A stretch of 64,000 nt of DNA, taken from assembly GCA_033032865.1 (NCBI GenBank), contig JAWHQI010000327.1, positions 2,555,501-2,619,500 of the forward strand, given 5' to 3'. This DNA is from Dactylorhiza incarnata. Its lineage: Eukaryota > Streptophyta > Magnoliopsida > Asparagales > Orchidaceae. The translations under genes were made by a program, and so were the position numbers. Below are positions 23,094 to 33,305 of this stretch, one piece after another; the first letter of the stretch is position 1, and every line of letters starts with the position of its first letter. The notes beneath the pieces were generated by a model, which had not been told where the DNA came from, searched no databases, and saw nothing but the letters and a program-made list of their open reading frames with translations.

Positions 23094-23649
23094 ACCCCAT
23101 AGGCTTCATTTGAGAGGACCTTGCCTTCTGGACCCGGGAGAGCTCCTTGAAGATTTCCACGGATTTCTCCTTCGGCGCTTGAAGATCTCCTTCGTGGACT
23201 TGAAGTCGCCCTTCATCCCGAAAGGCGACTCGGCAGTCTCACTTTCGTTCTCACGAAAGCGGACACAACATTCTCACTTTCGTCTTCACGAAAGCGGACA
23301 AGGCATTCTCACTTTCGTTCTCTATCGTTCTCAAAAGGAAAAGACTTAGTTTTTTCCGAGAGGTGACCTGTCACCCTCGGAACGTTCTCTCTCTCTCTCA
23401 TATTGTAACGAGCGGCGGCCTGTCGTGCTCGAATTCTAAACATCGGATTGTAACCTCTCAGAAGATAGTGAAGTTTGGTCGGCACAGCCCCAGCCGCGTG
23501 GTTTTTTCACCCTTTCCGGGTTTTTCCACGTTAAAACATCTCAGTGTATTCAACGAATTTCTCTGTGACTGTTTGCGCTCTTGGTTCTCTCCCGAGCTAA
23601 GGTGGTTCAATTCGACCGGTCTACCAAGAGCCCTAAGCGACCCGCAACT

Positions 23650-23670
23650 GTTTGGCGCCGTCTGTGGGAA
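23650..23670 (+). promoter_or_regulatory. Primer-binding site and leader motif
   Basis: Directly after the 5' LTR comes GTTTGGCGCCGTCTGTGGGA, the tRNA-primer region typical of plant Athila/Tat-type gypsy elements. This fixes the LTR end and the element strand. Confidence 0.8.
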
Positions 23671-23726
23671 CAATTCCCAAAACTCTGCAAAGACTCACTG
23701 AAGGAAGCGCTTCGCCACCAATTGCA

Positions 23727-25050
23727 ATGGCAAGAAAAACTGCTCGCACAACTGAAGGATCAATCCCGAAGGGATGCATCGACCCGGCTCCCGTATGCGG
23801 CAGATGGAAGAAAAACAAGCCGAGATGCTGGCTCTCATAAGAAATCTTGGCAACCTCGAGCTCCCGTTCAACCCCCAGCGTTGAACGTTCCGCCGCCCCC
23901 AACTCCAAATCATGCTCTGAATGAGGAGGTCGTTCGAGAAGAAGAAGCCTCGGAAGAATTCTCCGACGCAGAAAACTCCGCCCATCCCGCTCCGCCAACC
24001 AGAGGACCAGAAGCTGACCACCATCACCATCGCCAAGGAAGAGTTGTTCCTGGTCGAGCATTAGAAAGAACCACACGAGAAGAAATACGTGATATGATAG
24101 AGGAAGAATACATCCAGGCAGGGCGACGCGCAGCTCTCGCCCTCCGTCCCGCACACCACGGCTCCCCACTATCGCCTCAAGTCCTAGCTCATCCAGTTCC
24201 AAACGGTTTCAAGCTTCCCAACATTGAAACGTTCAATGGGATGGATGACCCAGTGGAACATGTTAATCACTTCACCACCATTATGAGGATCTACAGCGCC
24301 CCCGACCAGCTCCTCTGTCATGTGTTCCCAGCAACTTTGAAAGGACAAGCGCGCACTTGGTTCCACTCCCTGCGAGATGGGGCCATCAACAACTTCGCAG
24401 AAATGGAGCAGCAGTTCGTGGACCAGTTCATCGCCAATCGTAGGATTGCCTGAGATCCCTCCCATCTCTCAGGAATCCGCCAAAATGACGGAGAGACTCT
24501 CAAGGATTTTTTTCGACGCTTCACCTCGGAGGCTCGGCAGATCCCGGGGGTCGACCCCGAGCTCTTGCGAGGAGTCTTCCTTGGAGGTCTCCGCCCAAGT
24601 GGCTTTTACTCAGCTCTAATGAGAGAAATCGTACCAAGCTATCCTGACCTCATTCAGCGAGTCGAGGCTCAGATGGCAGCAGACGAGCCAATTGAAGCGC
24701 ACCGCCGACAGCTCGAGGGGAGCTCGAAGAGGAAGAAAGAGGAGCCACTGTCGCAGATCGGTCCCAATAAGAAAAACAAGCATTACGACAACACCAGCCG
24801 AGACCGAGGATCTCGTCAACATCAGAACTACACTCCCCTGAACACTACCAGGACTAACGTACTGTACGCAATCAAAGACGATCAGACGCTCTGCAAGCCC
24901 AGACCCCTCGCTAAAAATGCGGGGGACCAGACAAAATATTGTGAGTTCCATCGTGGACGAGGACATGACACGGAAAATTGCTCCAAGCTCAAGGATGAAA
25001 TCGAGTGTCTCGTCAAACAAGGCCTACTGGGGAAATTCCTACGAGACTAA
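23727..25050 (+). pseudogene. Gypsy gag pseudogene (Tat-like)
   Basis: Gag probably starts at ATG 23727 (MARKTARTTEGS). The N-terminal part is frame-shifted: the next readable piece, RMRQMEEKQAEMLALIRNLG, is in another frame. From about 23880 to 25050 one frame holds the main gag body: ETFNGMDDPVEHVNHF, HVFPATLKGQARTWFHSL, AEMEQQFVDQFI, then a stop at 24451-24453, then GETLKDFFRRFTSEARQIPG, LRGVFLGGLRPSGFYSALM and a C-terminal knuckle, CEFHRGRGHDTENC. It ends in a normal stop after LLGKFLRD. This Retrotrans_gag domain is diagnostic of Tat-like gypsy elements. No pol follows. Confidence 0.85.
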
Positions 25051-25308
25051 GCGATGATTCAGCCAGTAGGGAATCAGCTAGCGGCCTACCAGGAAGGACC
25101 GGGAGCAACCATTAAGGCAGTCATCCTGGGAGAAAGCTTCATACCCATCAGGGGGGACTCTACCAGCGCCACTGAAATATTCTGTCAACTTTGTTTCTGT
25201 AAAAACTCGGTGTAAATTGTCACTACTAATTGTTTTTAAAGTTAATCATTCCAGACATGTCATATCTTGCGCTATCGAAACTACGTAAAGACGTCCACTT
25301 GCATTAAT
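25051..25308 (+). other. Post-gag sequence, short pol-like tail
   Basis: The frame after gag reads QPVGNQLAAYQEGPG and ILGESFIPIRGDS, then stops. In Tat-like elements this is roughly where the protease region would begin, but no protease motif is visible. It may be the scar of a pol deletion. Confidence 0.4.
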
Positions 25309-25790
25309 GAACAACACCTGCCTCCAGGCAGTGCGCTAACGAACAGCACCTGCCTCCAGGCAGTGCGCTAATGAACAGCACCTGCCTCCAGGCAGTGCGC
25401 TAATGAACAACACCTGACTCCAGGCAGTGCGCTAATGAACAGCACCTGCCTCCAGGCAGTGCGCTAATGAACAACACCTGCCTCCAGGCAGTGCGCTAAT
25501 GAACAGCACCTGCCTCCAGGCAGTGCGCTAATGAACAGCACCTGCCTCCAGGCAGTGCACTAATGAACAGCACCAGCCTCCAGGCAGTGCGCTAATGAAC
25601 AACATCTGCCTCCACGCAGTGCGCTAATGAACAGCACCTGCCTCCAGGCAGTGCGCTAATGAACAACACCTACCTCGAGGCAGTGCGCTAATAAACAGCA
25701 CCTGCCTCCAGGCAGTGCGCTAATAAACAGCACCTGCCTCCAGGCAGTGCGCTAATGAACAGCACCTGCCTTCAGGCAGGGCGCTAATGA
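25309..25790. repeat. 32-bp minisatellite with palindromic core
   Basis: About 15 units of 32 bp, each containing CACCTGCCTCCAGGCAGTGC. The core CTGCCT-CC-AGGCAG is a 6-bp inverted repeat kept in most units. It lies between gag and the 3' LTR. Confidence 0.9.
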
Positions 25791-26287
25791 GCGGCATGCA
25801 ACTGCCTCTGAGCGGCGTGCTCACAACAATCTCTCACTATCGTCAATTGAAGGCTCGCCCTTCTCCACCGCGGTAAGGTCCCGACGTCATAAGTGTCTGC
25901 CCCTTATGTTCGTCCACGGTTCGAATACGCCCGCTGTTCATAGGCCAAATTTATTATGTAAAAGCCGCGAGCCCAGACTCGCGCAAATTTATAAAAAACC
26001 GTGAGCTCAGACTCACGCCATCTAATCTAACATTTTGTGGACAAACCACCAAGCTGCTCAGGTACCGACGCTAAACGACGGGATCGCCGCAATCTCCAAC
26101 ACAACCGCTAGACAGCACTCCCACAACATATCAAGACGAGATAGAAGATTCTCCCACAACTAGAGCCGAGCGACGACTTCCGACACATCACACGAAGATG
26201 ACAGTGACTCAAATTGCCGCGAAGGAAAATTAAAACCTCCGAACTCCTCCGCGCAGTAATTCGGACTCTGAAGGTTTGGGTGGATTA
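25791..26287 (+). other. 3' untranslated region of gag-only gypsy
   Basis: No gene seen. It ends with the purine-rich GGTTTGGGTGGATTA directly before the 3' LTR, the likely polypurine tract. Confidence 0.5.
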
Positions 26288-27971
26288 TGATGTGCACCCG
26301 TAAAAATAATACGTGATGCGGTCTCGCGAAACGTATCTGGATGGGTACCGCCGAGCGCGCAAGCGCCATGCGTGGCGTGAAAATTAAAAGGTGTTGTGCG
26401 ACAAGCAACACATATCAATCGTCGCGCCAATAGGCGCACCAATTACGGCGCCAAGAGGGCGCGACACTCGCCGCGCCGGAATGGCGCGACACTCTCCGCG
26501 CCGGAACGGCGCGACACTCGCCGCGCCAAAATGGCGCAGCACTCGCCGCGCCGAAAAGGGAGTGCGGCATTGTCGCACCCCCAATTAAAGGGGGTGCGGC
26601 ATTACCGCACCCCCATTTGATTTGGGGGGTGCGGCATTGCCGCACCCCCAGCTACATTGGGGGGTGCGACATTACCGCAACCCCAGCTACATTGGCGGGT
26701 GCGGCATTACCGCACCCCAATTGCCACAAATGGGCGTTGACCACTTGGTCAACGCCCATGTGGCATTCCCTAGTTGGGGAGTGCATAACTCCCCAATTGG
26801 GGATTCACGTAACTCCCCTTGGGGAGTTACGTGAACAGTAACTCCCCTTGGGGAGTTGCGTGAATAGTAACTCCTCAAAGGGGAGTTACATGAATATGAG
26901 TAACTCCCCAATTAGGGAGTGCTCCCGGCCGCCTCGGCCTCACGGTCTTCTTACAGCCGTACGCTAAACGCCTCCACATTCACCGTTCGCTCAGAACGCC
27001 TCTAAGCGCGTCCGGAACGCTTTCGTGCTCGTTGCGCGCTCAGAACGCTTTTGAGCGCGCTTGCGCGCCCGGAACACTTCCATGATCGTTACGCGCTCAG
27101 AACGCTTATAAGCGCGCTTAGCTCACTTTTTGTCTTTTCTGATTTCTCACATTTTGTCTTTCCGAATCGCTCACATTTCCGACTCGCTCACTTTTCCGAC
27201 TCGGCTCGCTCACTTTTTGTCTTTTTAGTTTCTCACTTTTCAGGAACAACTTGTCGCCTTTCCTCGAAGGGCAGGATGGTCATTTACGAAAAATGGTGAT
27301 CTGTGGGCTCTGAACCGGGAAACGTGATTCGTCCTCCCAGGTGGTTATGGTGGTTACATTGGCAAAATTACCGGGCTACCCCCGGCCAAAACTATAAAAG
27401 GACCCCCTAGGCTTCATTTGAGAGGACCTTGCCTTCTGGACCCGGGAGAGCTCCTTGAAGATTTCCATGGATTTCTCCTTCGGCGCTTGAAGATCTCCTT
27501 CGTGGACTTGAAGTCGCCCTTCGTCCCGAAAGGCGACTCGGCAGTCTCACTTTTGTTCTCACGAAAGCGGACACAGCATTCTCACTTTCGTCATCATGAA
27601 AGCGGACAAAGCATTCTCACTTTCGTTCTCTACTATTCTCAGAAGGAAAAGACTTAGTTTTTTCCGAGAGGTGGTCTGTCACCCTCAGAATGTTCTCTCT
27701 CTCTCTCTCTCTCTCTCTCTAATATTGTAACGAGCGGCGGCCTGTCGCGCTCGAATTCTAAACATCGGATTGTAACCTCTCAGAAGATTGTGAAGTTTGG
27801 TCGGCACAGCCCCGGCCGCGTGGTTTTTTCACCATTTCTGGGTTTTTGCACGTTAAAACGTCTCAGTGTATTCAACGAATTTCTCTGTGACTGTTTGCGC
27901 GCTTGGTTCGCTCCCGAGCTAAGGTGGTTCAATTCGACCGGTCTACCAAGAGCCCTAAGCGACCCGCAACA
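26288..27971 (+). repeat. 3' LTR of gag-only gypsy element
   Basis: 1684 bp, collinear with 22006-23649: the same TGATGTGCACCCG start, hairpin ladder (26421-26925), TATA box (27393-27401) and CGCAACA end. Its CT run (27693-27721) is longer than in the 5' LTR. Scattered substitutions separate the two, so the insertion is not very recent. Confidence 0.88.
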
Positions 27972-27976
27972 TTATT

Positions 27977-28738
27977 TAAATTTACTGGAATGTTTTTATA
28001 GAGTAACGATAGCTTTATCTTGTGTTTATTACCCTACTAGTTGTGTTGTTATTGAACAATTTGTAATTATTACACAAAATTTTCATATGTACAAATAAAA
28101 TTCTGTTTAGCGTCCTGTAATTGAAGCAATGGAAAGAAAAATGTTAAAATATTATCGTGAAATGTATTCAATGTTTACAGTTGCAGCTGCTTTAAATCCA
28201 ACAATTAATGTTGGAGGAGTTGATAATTTAATTGAATGTATTAACGGATGTTTATACGTAGATTCAATTGACAATACAAATACACATTTATCTCTAACAC
28301 ATTTTAATAATAATTTTACGCAATGTTATAATTATTACGATGAATTATATGGCTCAAGACCTCGCCAAGAAGTTACTCCAGCTCCATCATCCGATAATTA
28401 TAAAAATATGCTTAATAATATTATATCACGAAAAAAAGCTCGAGCGACAAGTTCTTTAAATGAATTAAGATTATATATATCAACAACATTTCATGATTTT
28501 ATTAGCACAATTGAAATTGATAATTTTAATATTTTAGAATGATGGAAATCTAAAACTCAAAGTTATCATATTATGTCGATTATGGCTCGTGATATACTAG
28601 CAATCCAAGCAAGCACCGTAGCTTCGGAATCTGCTTTTTCTTTGAGTGACAGGATATTGAACGAGCAAAGATCCCGTTTAACCGACGAATCACTGCAAAT
28701 TTGCATTTGCTACAAGGACTGTCTCAATGCCATGAAAT
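27977..28738 (+). pseudogene. hAT (Ac-type) transposase, C-terminal part
   Basis: Coding resumes after the gypsy TSD with LLECFYRVTIALSCVYYPTS, then, after a break near 28098, MERKMLKYYREMYSMFTVAAALNP (28129) and SLNELRLYISTTF. The hAT dimerisation domain follows at about 28510-28738: FNILE*WKSKTQSYHIMS, ARDILAIQASTVASESAFS, LQICICYKDCLNAMK. The stop inside that domain replaces a tryptophan codon of relatives. The dimerisation domain is otherwise well kept. Confidence 0.85.
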
Positions 28739-29351
28739 GAACATAACATATTTCACAAGTTGAGACGAGCGCCTCAGAGTTTAAAGAAGACATGAGTGCG
28801 TTGAATATAGCCGACAAACAGTAAATTTCATTTGGATACATTTCAATTTGTAATTTTTTGAATTTCATGTAATATTTTGTAATTTTATTATTCTTTATCA
28901 TATAATAAGTATTAAGTAATAATATTATCATATATAATATACTTATGTACTTATATAATATCTTATATATTATTATATAAATAATTAAATAAATTAAAAC
29001 ATAAAGTTAAGGTCAAACGACCATAATTAACTTTATATTAAAAAATTAAATTTACTTATTTAATTATATAAGGCCAAACGGTCATAATTTTATATTTTAA
29101 TAATTTATTTAATTTAAAATGTTATTTTTTATAAATATATTTATAAATTTTAAAAAAATCTGGCCTAAACCCGGCCCGAGCCCGGTCAAGGCCCGGTTTT
29201 CAGGCCTTGGAAGGTCTCCATTTCTAGTGGAGGCCCGGGCCCGACCCAGACCCGATTAGCTCAGGTCCCGACCTGGGCCCGACAGCAAGGAAGCCCAAGC
29301 CTAGGGGGTCTGGGCTCGACCTGGGCCATACATGCCTAATTTGCACGTCTA
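28739..29351 (+). other. hAT 3' subterminal region
   Basis: AT-rich sequence with GGTCAAACGACCATAA and GGCCAAACGGTCATAA repeats that mirror those at 20680-20760, then a GGCCCGG-rich segment leading to the right terminus. No gene. Confidence 0.6.
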
Positions 29352-29359
29352 ACTGAAAT

Positions 29360-30009
29360 AGAGTAAACAAAATTTTGATTCGGACTATATGACAATAGTG
29401 GTTATAAAACCATAAATAACACACCTAGCAGAGAATCCAAACATGTCAGGTGGAAACACCTTTGGGCAGACTACGCTCCATGCAATTAGTAATCCTCAAC
29501 ACAAGAACGAGCAACAGTTTTGCTTGAGCCATTCATAGATCTACCAACTTTGGGCGAATAAATTACTAGAGCCCTGCACTATCGTCCTAAAGCCCATGTG
29601 TATCCCTCTGAACCTATTGCGCAAGCACCACCTTTGGGTTAATGATTGTGCACAGTCTCAGAGAAATCGATCCCTAAAATATGTGAAACTGTAATCCCAC
29701 AAGTTGACTCGAAACGACCACTTTGGATGCTACAGATCTTATCAACTTACGAGACTCTCTCACATCGGGATATCTGAATATTGTCCTAATGAAGTATTAT
29801 GTTTCTTTATGAACTTGACGACACTGAAGTTTTCAAGGAATCACAATCGCCCATGGATGTTCTCTTGACGCACTTATGAACAAAACCCTTGAATTATTGT
29901 TCTTCTCAAAATTATGAATGAGTTTTAATTATAGTGTTCTTTAGTGATTAATTGAAATTTAATTATACTCCGATTAATATGAATGAGATTAAATTAAATT
30001 GTTCAAGTT
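29360..30009 (-). other. copia-1 leader and gag N-terminus, decayed
   Basis: Minus-strand sequence between the primer-binding site and the hAT insertion in gag. No clear coding motif survives. Confidence 0.4.
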
Positions 30010-30024
30010 CCCTCTGATACCAAC
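30010..30024 (-). promoter_or_regulatory. copia-1 primer-binding site
   Basis: On the minus strand TGGTATCAGAGGG follows the LTR end CTAACA with a spacer of 1-2 bases. It matches the initiator-methionine tRNA primer site used by most plant copia elements. Confidence 0.8.
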
Positions 30025-30186
30025 TGTTAGTTTAAATTGATGGACTTAATGCGTTATTTAGGAATTAAATATTAACTTAAGTTTAATTTCAATGAAATAG
30101 TAACACAAAATTTAGGATCATCAAGAACAAAATTAATTAACCTCTAGTACTGGAGTATAGTCAAAATTTTAGAAATTAATAATCAT
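30025..30186 (-). repeat. copia-1 5' LTR, truncated
   Basis: TGTTAGTTTAAATTGA and the next 150 bp or so match the 3' LTR from 14513. Similarity ends at about 30186, where CTACAACAAAATTG begins. Confidence 0.75.
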
Positions 30187-30773
30187 GACTACAACAAAAT
30201 TGTTAATTAACAAGAAAAATTAGAAAGAGAAAAATATCTTTCTAATTAATAACAAATTTTGCAAGGAATAAACTTTTCTTGTTCACATACAAATTTTGAA
30301 ACAAAAGTTTTTGTTGCTATATTACAAACAAATGTTTTGTGGCAAAAATTTGTCGCTAATTCAGCAACAAAAAATTAGTTTCAAATTTTATTGGAGATCA
30401 AAAGAATTGTATTCCTTGCTAAATTCATTGTTAATTGTCACGGAATTATTTGTCTTTCTACTTTTAAGAATTGTATTTTCGTTCTTAAAATTTATAGCAC
30501 AATATTATTCAAAAATAATAATTTAAATATTAACAAAAATAATTTTTATAAAAATATGTGAACAAGACATAATTTTAAGAATACAATAATATATTGTAAG
30601 AGAGACCCAAGTTTGACAATCTAACAATAAGTTGAGACGTGATAATATAATAAACATGATCACTAATTGAGTGCAAGTAAATTTAAATTTAATTTCAAAG
30701 TTATAAGATTGTGAATGATACTAAATGATCTAATCTCTTAGTAAAAAAAAATTAAGTTTAATTTTAATACCAT
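30187..30773. other. AT-rich insertion with CACTA-like end
   Basis: It starts GACTACAACAAAATTG and continues with AGCAACAAAAAATT and CAAGGAATA motifs resembling the CACTA-like subterminal repeats near 4200-4320 and 13700-13910. No matching right end was found. TTTTAAGAATACA near 30570 may be the copia-1 LTR resuming (compare 14687). No gene. Confidence 0.35.
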
Positions 30774-30880
30774 TATTGAACCTGAAAACCACGGTTGAAC
30801 GAGGAGTTCGGACCAAGGGTGTAGCTTGCCCATAATTCTTCTGAGTTGAGTCGCTAAGCCGGACTCTTGGGACAAGGAAC

Positions 30881-31044
30881 TGTTATGCTGCTCGAAGCAT
30901 TCGGGTGTGGATCAAAGTGGAATACACTACTCGTTGCCCCCAGCTCGGTATATATATAGAACCAATACGGGTATCAAATGTCTCAGTATCTGAACTGACC
31001 CGTTAAGCCTCTGAGCCTGTTATATATCCAAATATACACTTACA
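30881..31044 (-). repeat. copia-2 3' LTR
   Basis: 164 bp. On its upstream side is the purine tract AAGAGGAGAT (31045-31054, minus strand), the likely polypurine tract. It contains TATATATATA-type sequence. Confidence 0.82.
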
Positions 31045-31838
31045 ATCTCCTCTTATATTTGTGACATATAATGCTTACATTTCAGAGTGCAGAAAGTAGA
31101 AAGAAACAAAAGTTTCCGACTTCACACATTTTTCAGAAGAGTTAGCACAGTTAAAAATAATATAAATTTTTCAAGAAGGTAAACATCCAAAAAAACAAAA
31201 GTGCTACTCAGGAAATATAAGTCTGAACACATATGAGCAAATGAGCAAAAATATAAGACAATTCTACTCAGAGAGTAGATCATCCTCATCCATATCAAAA
31301 CTTACTTTCTCTCATCCATCTCCACCAGTGTCTGCAAAAAATTTCATGAGTTTAGATTTCATGAATTCATAAAACATATGCAATAACATTTGAAGTAAGC
31401 TAACTCTACCTAAATGAGCTTAGTACTTATAATAGTAGTGAAGTAAAAATGTCAGCATTTCTATTCAGTCTAACTAGGATCGGTCAAGTTATGATTTTTA
31501 ACAAATCACGCGTTGTTATCTTGCTCCTTAAAGATCACTATGTACCTTATCATATGACTTGGCACAATGATATTTGCAACATTATCAAATGTTGAATAAT
31601 GTGTTATGATCATTAATGTTATATTAATCTTTTACAACGACTTTCTATTCCAAGTTGAATAATTCTCGAATTAACTTACAATGAGAAAGATGTTTAGTTA
31701 TCAAATGTGGAATAACTGACATCTAACTATCTTGAGTTTTCATCAAGAGATTATTTGGGGTTTTCAGTCTGTTATTAGATGCTTGAATATTGCGAATATA
31801 GGTTCTTACTATTAAAACATAAACATAGGAGGAAAGTT

Positions 31839-32204
31839 TCATATTTCTATGAACTTTAATCTCATCTCTCCCGATGTTTTTATTATGAGAACTCTATTGA
31901 GGTCATTTGTCAAAGCGTCTGCAACATTATCTTTTGATCTCACATCAATCAGAGTCATAATCCATTGACTTGTGAGTGAGTTCAACCAGGCTTGTTTCAT
32001 CTTTAGTTGTCTTCCTTTGCCATTGAATAGAGTGTTCGTAGCAATCATTTTAGTAGCCTGATTATCAAAGTAAACTACAATAAAACCCTATTTCAAGCTC
32101 GTCAGTGGAATGTCCATCACTAAATTTCTTATCCACTATGCTTCTTCTCCTACAGAAGCTAGAGAGTAGAGTTCGTATTCTATAGAAGAGAGAGCAATGT
32201 AGGA
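31839..32204 (-). pseudogene. copia-2 RNase H C-terminal remnant
   Basis: 32048-31839 reads MKQAWLNSLTSQWIMTLIDVRSKDNVADALTNDLNR, the RNase H end of copia polyproteins (relatives have DALTK). It is separated from the RT frame by a break near 32200, where the SALSSIEYE-like block is visible in another frame. Confidence 0.7.
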
Positions 32205-33305
32205 TTACCTCTTGGACTTCCAGGCTACAGCTGCTCCTCCTAGCGTGAAAATGAAACCACTAGTGGACTTGCTTTTGTTTATTTCTGAGCACCATGATGC
32301 ATCAGAATATCCTTCAAGGACTGAAGGATGACCAGAGTAACATAATGCATACTTTTGCGTGTGCTTTAAGTATCTCATCAGCCTATTGAGAGCATTCCAA
32401 TGGCCTTGGCCAGGATTGCTAGTGAATCTGCATAACATGCCTACCATAAAGGCTATGTCAGGTCTAGTGCAGACCATATCATACATGAGACTACCAATTA
32501 GTTTAGAATAATCTAACTGTCTAACCGTAGCTCCTTCATTGGGCTTTAATCGGTTGTTGTAGTCGTATGGTGTCTGAAATGCTATACTTTCTCTATATCC
32601 CCATATATCCAACAAAGATTTTATGTAGTGGTTTTGACTTAGGGAGATGTCATTTCTCCCAAAGCTCACATGCATGCCTAGTATAGTTTCAGCTACACCA
32701 AGGTATTTTATGCTAAATTCTTTTATTAGGCCTGACTTGACGTCATCCACTTCAGATTGATCAGTCCCTAGAATGAGCATATCATCAACATACAAGCAAA
32801 TTATAGCTACTTTATTTGATCTATGACGTATGTAAAGAAATTTATCTGAGAGAATCAACATGAATCTCATGCTCTTTACACTATAGTCAGATTTCTCATG
32901 ACATAGTTTAGGTGCTTGATTTAGTCCGTATAGAGATTTAAGTAACTTACAGACCTTGGCTTCGTGACCTTCTACAATGAAATCTTCAGGTTGATTCATG
33001 TATATCTCTTCGATCAGATCTCCGTTCAAGAACACGGTCTTAACATCCATTTGATGTACAACAAAGTGCTCTATAGACGCAATAGCAAGGAGGATCTTAA
33101 TGGTTGCTAGGTGATATACGGGTGAGTAGACATCAAAATAATCCACGCTGCTTACTTATGTGAAACCTTTAGCCACCAGACGTGCTTTATACTTAGCGAT
33201 GCTACCATCATGATTCAATTTTCTTTTCAGAACCTACTTACACCCTACAATTTTAGCCCTTTTGGCTTATCAACTAACATCCAGGTGTTATTCTGAAGTA
33301 GAGAG
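32205..33305 (-). pseudogene. copia-2 reverse transcriptase
   Basis: A 313-codon open stretch (33146-32205) covers most of RVT_2: DYFDVYSPVYHLATIKILLA, HQMDVKTVFLNGDL, CKLLKSLYGLNQAPKLCH and the active site IICLYVDDMLILG with both aspartates. It runs on to the RNase H start, GYSDASWCSEINKSKSTSGF and GGAAVAWKSKR. The N-terminus is cut: codons for NSLLQNNTWMLV run up to 33305, where giant LTR B is inserted; the upstream part resumes at 38172. A stop near 33155 also breaks the frame. Confidence 0.85.

Larger units (their letters stand above)
22006..23649 (+). repeat. 5' LTR of gag-only gypsy element
   Basis: 1644 bp, starting TGATGTGCACCCG and ending CCCGCAACT. The U3 part holds a ladder of GC tandem units and perfect hairpins (22141-22610). 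A TATA box follows at 23085. The U5 part has repeated ACGAAAGCGGACA-type units and a CT run. Confidence 0.88.
22006..27971 (+). mobile_element. Gag-only Ty3/gypsy element (TR-GAG type)
   Basis: Two LTRs (22006-23649 and 26288-27971) flank a 2.6-kb interior holding a primer-binding site, a gag pseudogene and a 32-bp minisatellite, with no protease, RT, RNase H or integrase. The TSD is GTATT (22001-22005) against TTATT (27972-27976), one mismatch. The gag sequence and the TTTGGCGCCGTCTGTGGGAA leader are of the Tat-like gypsy group. It must have moved with enzymes supplied by a relative. It sits inside the hAT transposase gene, whose frame rejoins exactly across the insertion. Confidence 0.88.
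20184..29351 (+). mobile_element. Ac-type hAT transposon, interrupted by gypsy element
   Basis: The termini are TAGGCTTGCATATTTAGCC at 20184 and its near complement GCCTAATTTGCACGTCTA ending at 29351, with a perfect 8-bp TSD, ACTGAAAT, at 20176-20183 and 29352-29359. Both subterminal regions are rich in GGCCCGG/CCGGGCC motifs and in GGCCAAACGGTCATAA-type repeats. The transposase lies on the plus strand (20889-22000 and 27977-28738). Without the nested 22006-27971 element and its TSD the transposon is about 3.2 kb, a normal size for an autonomous Ac-type hAT. It lies in the gag of copia-1. Confidence 0.9.
14513..30186 (-). mobile_element. copia-1, Ty1/copia retrotransposon, degenerate and nested
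   Basis: Minus-strand element with its 3' LTR at 14513-15465, gag-pol remnants at about 16100-20183, gag and leader sequence resuming at 29352, a primer-binding site at 30010-30024, and the start of the 5' LTR from 30025. The block 20184-29351 is a later hAT insertion. The two LTRs share TGTTAGTTTAAATTGA and the following 150 bp or so. Similarity is lost after about 30186, so the 5' LTR is truncated or displaced by later insertions. Domain order (gag, protease, integrase, RT, RNase H) is that of Ty1/copia. Confidence 0.8.

Noticed and set aside
23697..24202. Long minus-strand frames (113-189 codons) opposite gag
   Set aside because: They mirror the well-supported gag coding on the plus strand.
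25309..25790. Regular 32-bp repeats resembling a CRISPR array
   Set aside because: Units are contiguous without unique spacers, and the setting is a plant retrotransposon; it is a minisatellite.
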